Assembly: GCA_035999765.1 (NCBI GenBank)
Contig: CP108521.1
Location: 4,712,001 to 4,776,000 of the forward strand
Length of the DNA stretch: 64,000 nt
Source of the DNA: Streptomyces sp. NBC_01231
Lineage (GTDB): Bacteria; Actinomycetota; Actinomycetes; Streptomycetales; Streptomycetaceae
Direction of reading: 5' to 3'
Positions 33,946 to 41,600 of the stretch are shown piece by piece. Below the pieces are notes generated by a model. That model was not told the DNA's origin. It saw only the letters and a list, made by a program, of their open reading frames with translations, and searched no databases. Each line of letters starts with the position of its first letter. Positions within the stretch are counted from its first letter, which is position 1. The position numbers were made by a program, and so were the translations under genes.

Positions 33946-34593
33946 ATGGCCGACCTCGACGCCCTGCGCACCCGCTTCACCCACGCCCTCGAAGGAGCCC
34001 GGTCCCCCGAGGCCACCGGCCCCGATCCGGTGCCGTACGCCGACAACCTGCTCGCCCGCTGGCAGGAACCCCAGCGCCGCTACCACACGCTCACGCACCT
34101 CACCGCGGTCCTCGACCACATCGACGTCCTCGAAGCGCACGCCGCCGACCCGGACGTCGTACGCCTGGCCGCCTGGTTCCACGACGCGGTCTACTTCCCC
34201 GACCGCTCCGAGAACGAGGAACGCTCGGCCCGCCTCGCCGAACGCGCCCTCCCCGAGGCCGGGGTCCCCGCCGCGAAGACCGCCGAGGTGGCCCGCCTGG
34301 TCCGCCTCACCGTCACCCACGACCCGGCCGACGACGACCGCGACGGCCAGGTCCTGTGCGACGCCGACCTGGCGATCCTGGCCGCGCCGCCCTCCGCGTA
34401 CGCCGCCTACACGGCCGCCGTCCGCGAGGAGTACGGCTTCGTGCCCCCGGACGCCTTCCGCGACGGCCGCGCCGCGATCCTGCGCCAGCTCCTCGACCTG
34501 CCGGCCCTGTTCAGGACGCCGTACGGCCGGGCGGAGTGGGAGGCGACGGCCCGCTACAACCTGGCCGCCGAGCTGGAAATGCTGTCGACCTGA
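33946..34593 (+). CDS. HD-superfamily metal-dependent phosphohydrolase
   Basis: 215 residues. The HD-fold metal ligands are visible: H47 and H51 (RYHTLTHLTAV), H79-D80 (AAWFHDAVYF) and the downstream H of RLTVTHDPADDDRDGQVLCDADLAIL with its Asp. The layout (QRRYHTLTH, WFHDAVY, CDADLAILA, YGFVPPDAFRDGRAAIL) matches the COG4339 group of predicted HD hydrolases. Substrate unknown; nucleotide or phosphorylated metabolite likely. Followed 27 bases later by the GNAT fusion, same strand. Confidence 0.85.
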   Translation: MADLDALRTRFTHALEGARSPEATGPDPVPYADNLLARWQEPQRRYHTLTHLTAVLDHIDVLEAHAADPDVVRLAAWFHDAVYFPDRSENEERSARLAERALPEAGVPAAKTAEVARLVRLTVTHDPADDDRDGQVLCDADLAILAAPPSAYAAYTAAVREEYGFVPPDAFRDGRAAILRQLLDLPALFRTPYGRAEWEATARYNLAAELEMLST

Positions 34594-34620
34594 GACAGCG
34601 GCCGCCTTACCCTGCACCCC

Positions 34621-35697
34621 ATGCGCGCAATGGGCGGGGACCGGGTGGAAGAGGCCGTCGCGAGCTGCGTGGCGCTGTTGCGGACCGCGACGGAGCGGGA
34701 CTGGGACGGGCCACGGGCGGGGCTGCTGGAGTGGAGCTGCCGCTACACGGCGGAGCACATCGCGAGCGATCTCATCGCGTACGCCGGCCAGTTGGCGGGC
34801 CGTGCGCAGACCGCGTACGTCCCCTTCGAGATCACCTTCGAGGACGGCACGGACAACGCGGGGGTCCTGGACGTGATCGAGGCGACCGGCGCCCTGCTCT
34901 CCGCCACCGTCCGCACCACGCCCCGCGAGGTACGCGCCTTCCACCCGTACCCTTTCCGCAGCGCCAACCGCGAGGGCTTCGCCGCGATGGGCGTCGCCGA
35001 GGTGCTGCTGCACACCCATGACATCGCCGAGGGCCTCGGCCTGCCGTACGAGCCGCCCGCCGGGCTCGCCGAGTACGTCCTGACGGGGATCTTCCCGCAC
35101 GTCCGTCCCGGCCCCGACCTGTGGCGCACCCTGCTGTGGGCGACCGGCCGCGGCGAGCTGCCGGGGCGCGCGCGGCTCACCGAGTGGCGCTGGAGCAACA
35201 ACCTCGTCCTCGCCACCGACCGGCTCACCCTGGAGGGCGTCACCCCCGCCGCCGCCGCCGATCTGCGGGCGGGCGGCGACGGCGGCTTCGAGTGGCTCGA
35301 CGGCGGCCCGTACGAGGGCACCCGGGAGGCCTCGGAGTGGATGATGAAGGCCTACGAAGGCGGGATACACCGCCCGGAGTTCGGCCTGTTCGTCCTGGTC
35401 CGCCGCTCGGACGGCCGCGCCGTCGGCGGCCTGGGCTTCCACAGCGCCCCCGACGAGGAGGGCCGCGCGGAGATCGGCTACGACCTCGTCCCCGGCGCCC
35501 GCGGCCACGGCTACGTCACGGAGGCCCTGAGCTCCCTGTCCCAGTGGGCGCTGGCCCGCGCCGACGTACAGTCCCTGTTCGCGACCGTCGAGCGCGCCAA
35601 CACCCCCTCCCAGGCGGTGGTCTCACGCGTCGGGTTCAGGCAGGTGAGCGAGGACGCCGACGACGAGGGACTACTGGCCTACGAACTGCGCGGCTGA
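34621..35697 (+). CDS. Maleylpyruvate isomerase-like N-domain fused to GNAT acetyltransferase
   Basis: 358 residues. Residues 1-200 form a DinB/mycothiol-dependent isomerase-like helical domain (EWSCRYTAEHIASDLIAYAGQLAG; GVAEVLLHTHDIAEGLGL, with the His expected for metal binding). Residues about 200-358 are a GNAT domain: EWRWSNNLVLATDRLTLEGV, GGLGFHSAPDEEGRAEIGYDLVPGARGHGYVTEAL (acetyl-CoA loop GARGHGY), SLFATVERANTPSQAVVSRVGFRQV. The fusion suggests a small-molecule or thiol-conjugate acetylation step, unproven. The gene end lies in a 35-bp tandem repeat. Confidence 0.82.
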   Translation: MRAMGGDRVEEAVASCVALLRTATERDWDGPRAGLLEWSCRYTAEHIASDLIAYAGQLAGRAQTAYVPFEITFEDGTDNAGVLDVIEATGALLSATVRTTPREVRAFHPYPFRSANREGFAAMGVAEVLLHTHDIAEGLGLPYEPPAGLAEYVLTGIFPHVRPGPDLWRTLLWATGRGELPGRARLTEWRWSNNLVLATDRLTLEGVTPAAAADLRAGGDGGFEWLDGGPYEGTREASEWMMKAYEGGIHRPEFGLFVLVRRSDGRAVGGLGFHSAPDEEGRAEIGYDLVPGARGHGYVTEALSSLSQWALARADVQSLFATVERANTPSQAVVSRVGFRQVSEDADDEGLLAYELRG

Positions 35698-35809
35698 GTC
35701 CACGTCCGCGGGCCTACGCGCTTCGCCGCCGAGTCCGCATCCACAGGCCTACGAGCCTCCTCGCCGAGTCCGCTCGCTCACGAACTGCGCGGCTGAGTCC
35801 GCCCCTTCG
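35676..35809. repeat. About 35-bp tandem repeat x4 at the GNAT-fusion 3' end
   Basis: Units start at 35676, 35711, 35746 and (after a shortened third unit) 35775, sharing GGCCTACG and GCGGCTGAGTCC/CGCCGAGTCC. Unit 1 contains the TGA stop; unit 4 restores ACGAACTGCGCGGCTGAGTCC-like sequence. The convergent DUF4031 gene ends inside the last unit. Confidence 0.85.
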
Positions 35810-36056
35810 GTCTGCGCAGGCCCGCCCCGTGCAGCAGCCGCACCACCTCGCGGCTGCTGACCTCCACCGCGCCCGCCGCCACCACGTCCCCGTACCGATG
35901 CGAGGGAATGTCGTAGTGGTCGCGCTCGAAGGCCCGCCGGGGCACCCCGAGCGTCTCGGCGAACGCGTGCAGTTCGTCGAACGAGACATCGCTGACGAGG
36001 TGGGACCACATGCGCCCGTGGCCGGGCCAGGTCGGCGGGTCGATGTAGACCGTCAC
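35778..36056 (-). CDS. DUF4031 protein
   Basis: 92 residues from GTG 36056, which overlaps the upstream gene's TGA (GTGA). The sequence VTVYIDPPTWPGHGRMWSHL and SDVSFDELHAFAETLGVPRRAFERDHYDIPSHRYGDVVAAGAVEVSSREVVRLL in outline is the DUF4031 family: a small Trp/His-rich fold without known activity. Its last residues (RTQPRSS) are encoded by the neighbouring gene's duplicated 3' end read on the other strand, so this C-terminus is probably recent. Confidence 0.85.
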   Translation of the reverse strand: MTVYIDPPTWPGHGRMWSHLVSDVSFDELHAFAETLGVPRRAFERDHYDIPSHRYGDVVAAGAVEVSSREVVRLLHGAGLRRPKGRTQPRSS

Positions 36057-36472
36057 GACGGGTCCGGCCCTCCGATGGCGGCCCCCAGCGAGCCGACCGC
36101 CGCGACCTTCACTCCGGCCTTGTGGCAGACCCAGCGCGGATCCGGGCCGAGTTCCGGCTCCACCTCCAGCGCGTGCGGATCGCCGGCCCCGCACACCGGG
36201 CACAGCGGCCAGCGGCCGTAGGCCTCCAGCAGGGCGTCCTGTACGTCCTGCGCGACCAGCCCGGCGACGAACTCCACGCCCTGCGGCCACTGCTCGACCC
36301 ACCAGCGGCGCTGGACGACGGAGTCCTCGACCATGGACACCACATCGGCGGCGGCGACCTCGTTCGAGGCCAGGTCGGCGAGCACGAGGGCGCGCGCCGC
36401 GTGCAACGCCTGCTCCAGGGGACTGATGGGGTCGCCGGCGGGGTCGCCGGTCGGATCGCTGGTGGGGTCCAT
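36053..36472 (-). CDS. Hypothetical protein with CxxC/CH metal-site-like motif
   Basis: 139 residues from ATG 36472. The N-terminus is a short repeat (DPTSDPTGDPAGDP). A helical region follows (LEQALHAARALVLADLASNEVAAADVVSMVEDSVVQRRWWVEQWPQG), then CPVCGAGDPHALEVEPELG and WVCHKAG, i.e. a CxxC...CH arrangement that could bind zinc. Translationally coupled to DUF4031 by a 4-base GTGA overlap, so the two probably act together. No recognised family; divergent from the RpiR gene. Confidence 0.65.
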   Translation of the reverse strand: MDPTSDPTGDPAGDPISPLEQALHAARALVLADLASNEVAAADVVSMVEDSVVQRRWWVEQWPQGVEFVAGLVAQDVQDALLEAYGRWPLCPVCGAGDPHALEVEPELGPDPRWVCHKAGVKVAAVGSLGAAIGGPDPS

Positions 36473-36509
36473 ACACCCATTGTGCGCAACCTTGACCGCG
36501 ACACCGAGC

Positions 36510-36524
36510 CGAAAATATCTTTCA
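36510..36524. promoter_or_regulatory. Candidate MurR/RpiR operator
   Basis: CGAAAATATCTTTCA fits the TGAAA-N5-TTTCA style of site used by RpiR-family regulators (14 of 15 positions in that pattern). It lies four bases before the GTG start of the RpiR gene, in the 55-base divergent intergenic region, so autoregulation is likely. Confidence 0.4.
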
Positions 36525-36527
36525 CTC

Positions 36528-37445
36528 GTGACTCGCGAAGTGAAGGAAGTTTTCAGCCGGGGCGGCACGGGCCCTCCGCCCGCGCCCGCGGCCCTCGCCG
36601 CCAAGGTGCGCACGCTGGCTCCGTCCATGACCCGTTCCATGCAGCGGGTCGCCGAGGCCGTAGCGAGCGACCCGGCCGGCTGCGCGGCCCTGACCGTCAC
36701 CGGCCTCGCCGAACTCACCGGCACCAGCGAGGCGACGGTCGTCCGCACGTCCCGTCTGCTGGGCTACCCCGGCTACCGCGACCTGCGCCTCGCGCTGGCC
36801 GGTCTCGCCGCCCAGCAGCAGTCCGGCCGGGCGCCCGCGATCACGACGGACATCGCGGCCGACGACCCGATCGGCGACGTCGTCGCGAAACTCGCCTACG
36901 ACGAGCAGCAGACCCTCGCGGACACGGCGGCGGGCCTGGACACCGTGCAGCTCGGGGCGGCCGTGACGGCGCTGGTCGGCGCGCGACGGACCGACGTGTA
37001 CGGCGTCGGGGCGAGCGGGCTGGTCGCCCAGGACCTCACCCAGAAGCTGCTGCGGATAGGGCTGATCGCCCACGCGCACAGTGACCCCCACCTGGCGGTG
37101 ACCAACGCGGTGCAACTGCGCGCGGGGGATGTCGCCATCGCGATCACCCACTCGGGCTCGACCGGCGACGTCATCGAACCGCTCCGGGTCGCCTTCGAGC
37201 ACGGGGCGACGACGGTGGCGATCACCGGGCGGCCGGACGGGCCCGTGACCCAGTACGCCGATCACGTACTGACGACGTCCACCGCGCGGGAGAGTGAACT
37301 ACGACCGGCGGCGATGTCGTCGCGGACCAGTCAGCTGCTGGTGGTGGACTGTCTGTTCGTCGGGGTGGCGCAGCGGACGTACGAGACGGCGGCACCGGCG
37401 CTGTCGGCGTCCTACGAGGCGTTGGCGCATCGGCATCGCCGGTAG
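36528..37445 (+). CDS. MurR/RpiR family regulator
   Basis: 305 residues from GTG 36528 (a GTG four codons on is an alternative). N-terminal HTH_6 domain, about residues 20-95 (LAPSMTRSMQRVAEAVASDPAGCAALTVTGLAELTGTSEATVVRTSRLLGYPGYRDLRLALAG), then a SIS sugar-phosphate-binding domain (VYGVGASGLVAQDLTQKLLRIG, AIAITHSGSTGDVIEPLRVA, LTTSTARESELRP). It sits directly before murQ, so MurNAc-6-phosphate or a related sugar phosphate is the expected effector. Cytoplasmic regulator of cell-wall amino-sugar recycling. Confidence 0.88.
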   Translation: MTREVKEVFSRGGTGPPPAPAALAAKVRTLAPSMTRSMQRVAEAVASDPAGCAALTVTGLAELTGTSEATVVRTSRLLGYPGYRDLRLALAGLAAQQQSGRAPAITTDIAADDPIGDVVAKLAYDEQQTLADTAAGLDTVQLGAAVTALVGARRTDVYGVGASGLVAQDLTQKLLRIGLIAHAHSDPHLAVTNAVQLRAGDVAIAITHSGSTGDVIEPLRVAFEHGATTVAITGRPDGPVTQYADHVLTTSTARESELRPAAMSSRTSQLLVVDCLFVGVAQRTYETAAPALSASYEALAHRHRR

Positions 37446-37521
37446 CCGCCCCCGCCGCCCCTGCCTGCCGTCCCTGTGGAAAGACATCACACCGCGTATG
37501 GAGAAAGAGCCACCTCTCACC

Positions 37522-38457
37522 ATGACCTCGACCTCCGACTCCCGTGATCTCCAGGCCCAGTTGGGATCCCTCACCACCGAGGCCTTCCGCCCCGAGCTCG
37601 CCGACATCGACCGGCTGCCCACCCTCGACATCGCCCGCCTCATGAACGGCGAGGACACCTCCGTACCGACCGCCGTGGGCCGACGACTGCCCGAGATCGC
37701 CGCCGCGATCGACGCGATCGCCGACCGGATGGCCCGTGGCGGACGCCTGCTCTACGCGGGCGCCGGTACCGCCGGACGGCTCGGCATCCTGGACGCCTCC
37801 GAGTGCCCGCCCACCTTCAACACGGACCCCGCCCAGGTCGTGGGCCTGATCGCGGGCGGCCCCGAGGCCATGGTCACGTCCGTCGAGGGGGCGGAGGACT
37901 CGGCGGAGCTGGCCCGGACCGACCTCGACGCGCTCGCGCTGACGCCGGACGACACGGTGGTCGGCATCTCCGCGTCCGGCCGTACCCCGTACGCCATCGC
38001 GGCGGTGGAACACGCCCGCGCGCAGGGGGCGTTGACGGTCGGCCTGTCCTGCAACGCGGACAGCGCACTCGCCGCGGCCGCCGATCACGGCATCGAGGTG
38101 GTCGTCGGCCCCGAGCTGCTCACCGGCTCGACCCGCCTCAAAGCGGGCACAGCCCAGAAGCTCGTCCTCAACATGCTGTCGACGATCACGATGATCCGCC
38201 TGGGCAAGACGTACGGGAACCTGATGGTCGACGTCCGCGCCTCCAACGAGAAGCTGCGGGCCCGGTCGCGCCGTATCGTCGCCCTCGCCACCGGCGCCGA
38301 CGACAAGGAGGTCGAGCGCGCCCTGGCCGCCACGGACGGCGAGGTGAAGAACGCGATCCTCACCATCCTGGCCGACGTGGACGGCCCCACGGCGGCCCGC
38401 CTCCTGGAGGAGTCCGACGGCCACCTGCGCGCGGCACTGGCGGCGCCGACCCGCTAA
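37522..38457 (+). CDS. murQ: N-acetylmuramic acid 6-phosphate etherase
   Basis: 311 residues; ATG 37522 gives the usual MTSTSDSRDLQ start, and an in-frame ATG at 37498 is less likely. MurQ cleaves the lactyl ether of MurNAc-6-P to GlcNAc-6-P and D-lactate, feeding NagA. Family signatures: LTTEAFRPELADIDRLPTLDIARLMNGEDTSV, SIS-domain GAGTAGRLGILDASECPPTF with the catalytic Glu, VGISASGRTPYAIAAVEHAR, GSTRLKAGTAQKLVLNMLST and TYGNLMVDVRASNEKLRAR. It is the substrate supplier for nagA, found at 59.9 kb in the same window. Confidence 0.95.
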   Translation: MTSTSDSRDLQAQLGSLTTEAFRPELADIDRLPTLDIARLMNGEDTSVPTAVGRRLPEIAAAIDAIADRMARGGRLLYAGAGTAGRLGILDASECPPTFNTDPAQVVGLIAGGPEAMVTSVEGAEDSAELARTDLDALALTPDDTVVGISASGRTPYAIAAVEHARAQGALTVGLSCNADSALAAAADHGIEVVVGPELLTGSTRLKAGTAQKLVLNMLSTITMIRLGKTYGNLMVDVRASNEKLRARSRRIVALATGADDKEVERALAATDGEVKNAILTILADVDGPTAARLLEESDGHLRAALAAPTR

Positions 38458-38462
38458 CAAGC

Positions 38463-39101
38463 TCAGCTGCGGACGAGGATCGCGTGGGTGACGTTCGGTG
38501 AGCCGACCAGCTCGGACACCCGGTAGCCGTCGATTCCGTCGCCCAGGTCGTCGAGCGGCCGCTCCCCACGTCCGATGAGTAGCGGCGCGATCACCACGTG
38601 GAGTTCGTCGATCAGTCCGGCGCGCAGATACTGCCGGATGACCGCCGCCCCGCCGCCGATCCGGACGTCCCTGCCGTCCGCGGCGTCGAACGCGCGCCGC
38701 AGGACCGCCTCCGGCGGCTCGTCGGTGAAGTGGAAGGTGGTTCCGCCGGCCATCTCGAGTGCCGGGCGCAGATGGTGGGTGTGGACGAAGACGTCGTGGT
38801 GGTAGGGCGGATTGTCACCCCACCAGCCCTGCCAGGACTCGTCCTCCCACGGCCCGCGCTGCGGACCGAACATGTTCCGCCCCATGATCGTGGCGCCGAT
38901 GTTCTGATCACCGCGGACGAAGTGGTCGACATCGATCCCGGACTTCCCCGCGGCCGCATCCTGCGACGCGGACATGAACCAGCTGTGCAGGTCGTCGCCC
39001 CAGCCCACGCCATCGCCGAACGGGGCGTCCAGCCGCTGGTTCGGGCCGGCCATGAAGCCGTCGAGGGAGATCGTCAAGTTGTGTACCCGGACCTTGGGCA
39101 T
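38463..39101 (-). CDS. Dihydrofolate reductase-like (RibD C-terminal domain) protein
   Basis: 212 residues from ATG 39101 (MPKVRVHNLTISLDGFMAGP). The LTISLDGFMAG start, TIMGRNMFGPQRGPW, VFVHTHHLR, GGTTFHFTD and the NADPH-binding RDVRIGGGAAVIRQYLRAGLIDELHVVIAPLLIG region define the YyaP/YwjB-type DHFR-like group. These are NADPH-dependent reductases of unknown substrate, not the essential folate enzyme. Converges on murQ. Confidence 0.88.
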   Translation of the reverse strand: MPKVRVHNLTISLDGFMAGPNQRLDAPFGDGVGWGDDLHSWFMSASQDAAAGKSGIDVDHFVRGDQNIGATIMGRNMFGPQRGPWEDESWQGWWGDNPPYHHDVFVHTHHLRPALEMAGGTTFHFTDEPPEAVLRRAFDAADGRDVRIGGGAAVIRQYLRAGLIDELHVVIAPLLIGRGERPLDDLGDGIDGYRVSELVGSPNVTHAILVRS

Positions 39102-39131
39102 GGCCTTCACCTCTCGTGCGGTGTCGTGCTC

Positions 39132-39815
39132 TCACCCCTGCGTCGTTCCGAGCCTGCCTGGATCGACATCCCCGCGCACCTTTTTCCAGACGAGCGTGTA
39201 GCGCCAGAAGAGCCGCCGCCTCAGCCGGGCGCCGGGGAGGAGGCGGCGGACCTCGCGGGCGAGCTCGGTGTACGAGACGTCCGGGTGGCGGGTCACGGCG
39301 GTCATCGCGACGGGACGGGGTGCCTTTCGTCCCCGGTTCTTGACCCAACTGAAGATCAGGTTGAGCGGCACGGAGGCGAGGCCCAGCAACTGCTGGGCAC
39401 GGGTGTCCTCCTGGGCACAGCCGACGACCACCAGGGTTCCACCGGGGGCCAGTTGCTTCCGGAAGTGGGCAAGGGCGTCGGTCAGGGGGAGGTGGTGGAG
39501 TACGGCGACGCAGGTGACGACGTCGTAGGGGGCGCCTTGGTCGTACGACCGCCCGTCCGCGACGGCATAGCTGACGGGGAGGTCGGGACCGGTCGACTCC
39601 CTCGCCTCGCCGATGATCCGCTCGTCGCTGTCGATGCCGTGCACGTGGGTCGCGCGCGTCGCCAGAAGCCGGGCCAGGTCGCCGGAACCGCAGCCGACGT
39701 CGAGGGCACGGTCGAAGCCACGGGGCAACTGGCGCATGATCCACGGGTGATAGTGAGCGTTGTGGCTCCAGGGGTGGGCATTGTTGAAGCGGGCGAGGGC
39801 GTCCAGGAGAGGCAT
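39132..39815 (-). CDS. Class I SAM-dependent methyltransferase
   Basis: 227 residues. Rossmann-type SAM motifs: motif I ALDVGCGSGDLARLL, motif II VHGIDSDERII, post-II YAVADGRSYD, motif IV DVVTCVAVLHHLPL and LAPGGTLVVVGC. A helical C-terminus (SVPLNLIFSWVKNRG, ARLRRRLFWRYTLVWKK) follows. Small-molecule methyltransferase, substrate unknown. The IS605-family left end lies only about 25 bases upstream of the start codon, so its native promoter may have been displaced. Confidence 0.88.
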   Translation of the reverse strand: MPLLDALARFNNAHPWSHNAHYHPWIMRQLPRGFDRALDVGCGSGDLARLLATRATHVHGIDSDERIIGEARESTGPDLPVSYAVADGRSYDQGAPYDVVTCVAVLHHLPLTDALAHFRKQLAPGGTLVVVGCAQEDTRAQQLLGLASVPLNLIFSWVKNRGRKAPRPVAMTAVTRHPDVSYTELAREVRRLLPGARLRRRLFWRYTLVWKKVRGDVDPGRLGTTQG

Positions 39816-39971
39816 GGGTTCATCAGAGTCCTTTCATGGACACTCCCGGCTTCAGCCGGGGGAGGAAGCGAAAACCCTGCGGAGCAGGGCAAGGGGCGGG
39901 GTTTCGCCGCCAGGGCGAAAGTCCGTGCTCTGACCCGCAGATTTGATCGTTACCTGTCGCGTCGCTAGTTT

Positions 39972-41171
39972 GTGAGCGTGGCCACGACGCATGTGAAGCG
40001 GGCTTTCAAGTACCGCTTCTATCCCACGGACGAGCAGGCAGCCGAGCTGTCGCGCACGTTCGGGTGCGTGCGGAAGGTCTACAACATGGCGCTCGCGGCC
40101 CGTACCGAGGCGTGGGCGCGGCAGGAACGGGTCAACTACAACGCCACTTCGGCCATGCTGACGGTGTGGAAGAAGACCGAGGAACTGGCGTTCCTCAACG
40201 AGGTGTCCTCGGTCCCACTCCAGCAGTGCTTGCGGCACTTGCAGACGGCGTTCACCCATTTCTTCGGCAAGCGGGCGAAGTACCCGCGCTTCAAGTCGAA
40301 GAAGAAGTCCCGCAGGTCCGCCGAGTACACCACCAGCGGTTTCCGCTTCCGCGACGGGAAGCTGACGCTGGCCAAGATGCCACAGCCTCTGGACATCGTC
40401 TGGTCGCGTCCGCTCCCCGCGGGGGCGAAGCCGTCCACGGTGACCGTGTCCCAGGACGCGGCCGGGCGCTGGTTCGTCTCGATGCTGTGCGAGGACCCCG
40501 CCGTCCAGGCCCTCCCGGCCAACGACAACGCGGTCGGCATTGACGTCGGTCTGGACCACCTCCTCACCCTGTCGACCGGGGAGAAGATCGCCAACCCCCG
40601 GCACGAGCGCCGCGACCGTGCACGGCTCGCCCTGGCCCAGCGCCGCGCGGCGAAGAAGACCAAGGGCAGCAAAAACCAGGCCAAGGCCCGGCGCAAGGCC
40701 GCCAAAGTCCACGCCCGTATCGCCGACCGCAGGCGTGACGGGCTGCACAAACTGACCACTCGTCTCGTGCGTGAGAACCAAACGCTCGTGATCGAGGATC
40801 TGACCGTGCGCAACATGGTCAAAAACCGGAGTCTGGCTCGCGCCATCAGTGACGCGGCATGGTCGCAGTTCCGGAGCATGCTGGAGTACAAGGCCGCCTG
40901 GTACGGGCGGGAAGTGATCGTGGTCGACCGCTTCTTCCCCTCCTCCAAGCTGTGCTCCACCTGCGGCACCTTGCAGGACAGGATGCCGCTGCACGTACGC
41001 ACCTGGACCTGCGACTGCGGAACGACCCACGACCGGGACGTGAACGCAGCGAAGAACCTGCTGGCCGTCGGACTGACGGTGACAGCCTGTGGAGCTGGTG
41101 TAAGACCTCAACGGAGAACTCCGGGCGGGCAGCCGGCGACGAAGCAGGAACCCCCACGGCGCGAGCCGTAG
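39972..41171 (+). CDS. tnpB: TnpB RNA-guided nuclease/transposase accessory protein
   Basis: 399 residues, full length for TnpB. The split RuvC triad is intact: Asp191 (VGIDVGLDHL), Glu275 (LVIEDLTVRNM) and Asp356 (THDRDVNAAKN). The zinc finger has Cys328, Cys331 (CSTCG), Cys347 and Cys349 (CDCG). N-terminal OrfB helix-turn-helix-like domain (RAFKYRFYPTDEQAAELSRTFGCVRKVYN) and basic KRAKYPRFKSKKKSRRS are present. TnpB proteins are guided by ωRNA from the element's right end and cut next to a short TAM. GTG 39972 is used as start; GTG 39978 is equally possible. No frameshift or stop, so probably active. Confidence 0.92.
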   Translation: MSVATTHVKRAFKYRFYPTDEQAAELSRTFGCVRKVYNMALAARTEAWARQERVNYNATSAMLTVWKKTEELAFLNEVSSVPLQQCLRHLQTAFTHFFGKRAKYPRFKSKKKSRRSAEYTTSGFRFRDGKLTLAKMPQPLDIVWSRPLPAGAKPSTVTVSQDAAGRWFVSMLCEDPAVQALPANDNAVGIDVGLDHLLTLSTGEKIANPRHERRDRARLALAQRRAAKKTKGSKNQAKARRKAAKVHARIADRRRDGLHKLTTRLVRENQTLVIEDLTVRNMVKNRSLARAISDAAWSQFRSMLEYKAAWYGREVIVVDRFFPSSKLCSTCGTLQDRMPLHVRTWTCDCGTTHDRDVNAAKNLLAVGLTVTACGAGVRPQRRTPGGQPATKQEPPRREP

Positions 41172-41211
41172 GAATCCCCCTCGTTTACGAGGGGGAGGAA
41201 GTCAATTCAAC
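41105..41211 (+). ncRNA. Predicted ωRNA (TnpB guide scaffold)
   Basis: The region from the tnpB 3' end to the element boundary folds into three hairpins: CGGAG AA CTCCG (41112-41123), ACGGC GCGA GCCGT (41156-41169) and CCCCCTCG TTTA CGAGGGGG (41176-41195). This is where ωRNAs of IS605 elements lie. The guide would be the next 15-20 bases outside the element, starting near AGGGCATGCGGCCC. The 5' end of the RNA is not known and may extend further into tnpB. Confidence 0.5.
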
Positions 41212-41600
41212 AGGGCATGCGGCCCTTCGCTGTTTACCTTGCGCACCCTGGCCCGCAGCACGTCGGCCTGCGGGGCGGGCCTGGTGGACCCGGGCTCGCA
41301 GTCCCACTCCCGGCCCCCGCCGAGGGGCCGGAGCTGCACCCTTCCCCCCAGGTGCCCCATCACCTCCCCCACGCGTCCGTCCCGCTCGTCGACGACGTAC
41401 GACCCCACCGGCGGCCTCTCCCCGCGCAGTACGGACGCCAGCCGCTCGGCCGTGCATACGTTGCAGCGGCCGAGGTCGACCAGCGGGAAGGGCTCGTCAC
41501 CGGCGCCGGTGAGGGGATCGACGCCGAGGGACGGCAGGACGACACCTACGCCCACGAGGGCCTCTCGCAGGGACTCCAGGACTTCTTGGGTGGACCGCAC
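41202..41600 (-). CDS. Hypothetical protein, WhiJ-type neighbourhood
   Basis: 132 residues from GTG 41600, which has GGAGGAAA five bases upstream. The sequence begins VRSTQEVLESLREALVGVGVVLPSLGVDPLTG and includes CNVC and a VGSYVVDERDGRVGEVMGHLGGRVQLRPLGGGREWDCEP stretch in outline, resembling conserved Streptomyces proteins encoded divergently from XRE/DUF397 pairs. Its stop codon (TCA at 41202) lies inside the right end of the TnpB element, so the insertion replaced or trimmed the native C-terminus. Function unknown. Confidence 0.7.
   Translation of the reverse strand: MRSTQEVLESLREALVGVGVVLPSLGVDPLTGAGDEPFPLVDLGRCNVCTAERLASVLRGERPPVGSYVVDERDGRVGEVMGHLGGRVQLRPLGGGREWDCEPGSTRPAPQADVLRARVRKVNSEGPHALLN

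Larger units (their letters stand above)
39841..41211 (+). mobile_element. IS200/IS605-family element carrying tnpB only (IS1341 type)
   Basis: Left end: an imperfect hairpin 39843-39864 (CTCCCGGC, loop TTCA, GCCGGGGGAG) and a second perfect stem 39875-39889 (CCCTGC GGA GCAGGG). Right end: hairpin 41176-41195 (CCCCCTCG TTTA CGAGGGGG) followed by GGAAGTCAATTCAAC, a typical IS605 cleavage-site region. Subterminal hairpins and no inverted repeats or target duplication fit IS200/IS605. No tnpA is present, so the element can move only if a transposase is supplied in trans. Exact ends are estimated; TTTCAT just left of the first hairpin is a candidate insertion motif. Confidence 0.75.

Noticed and set aside
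36053..36748. Longer version of the CxxC hypothetical protein starting at 36748
   Set aside because: The extra N-terminal part is antisense to the RpiR gene; ATG 36472 fits the divergent intergenic region.
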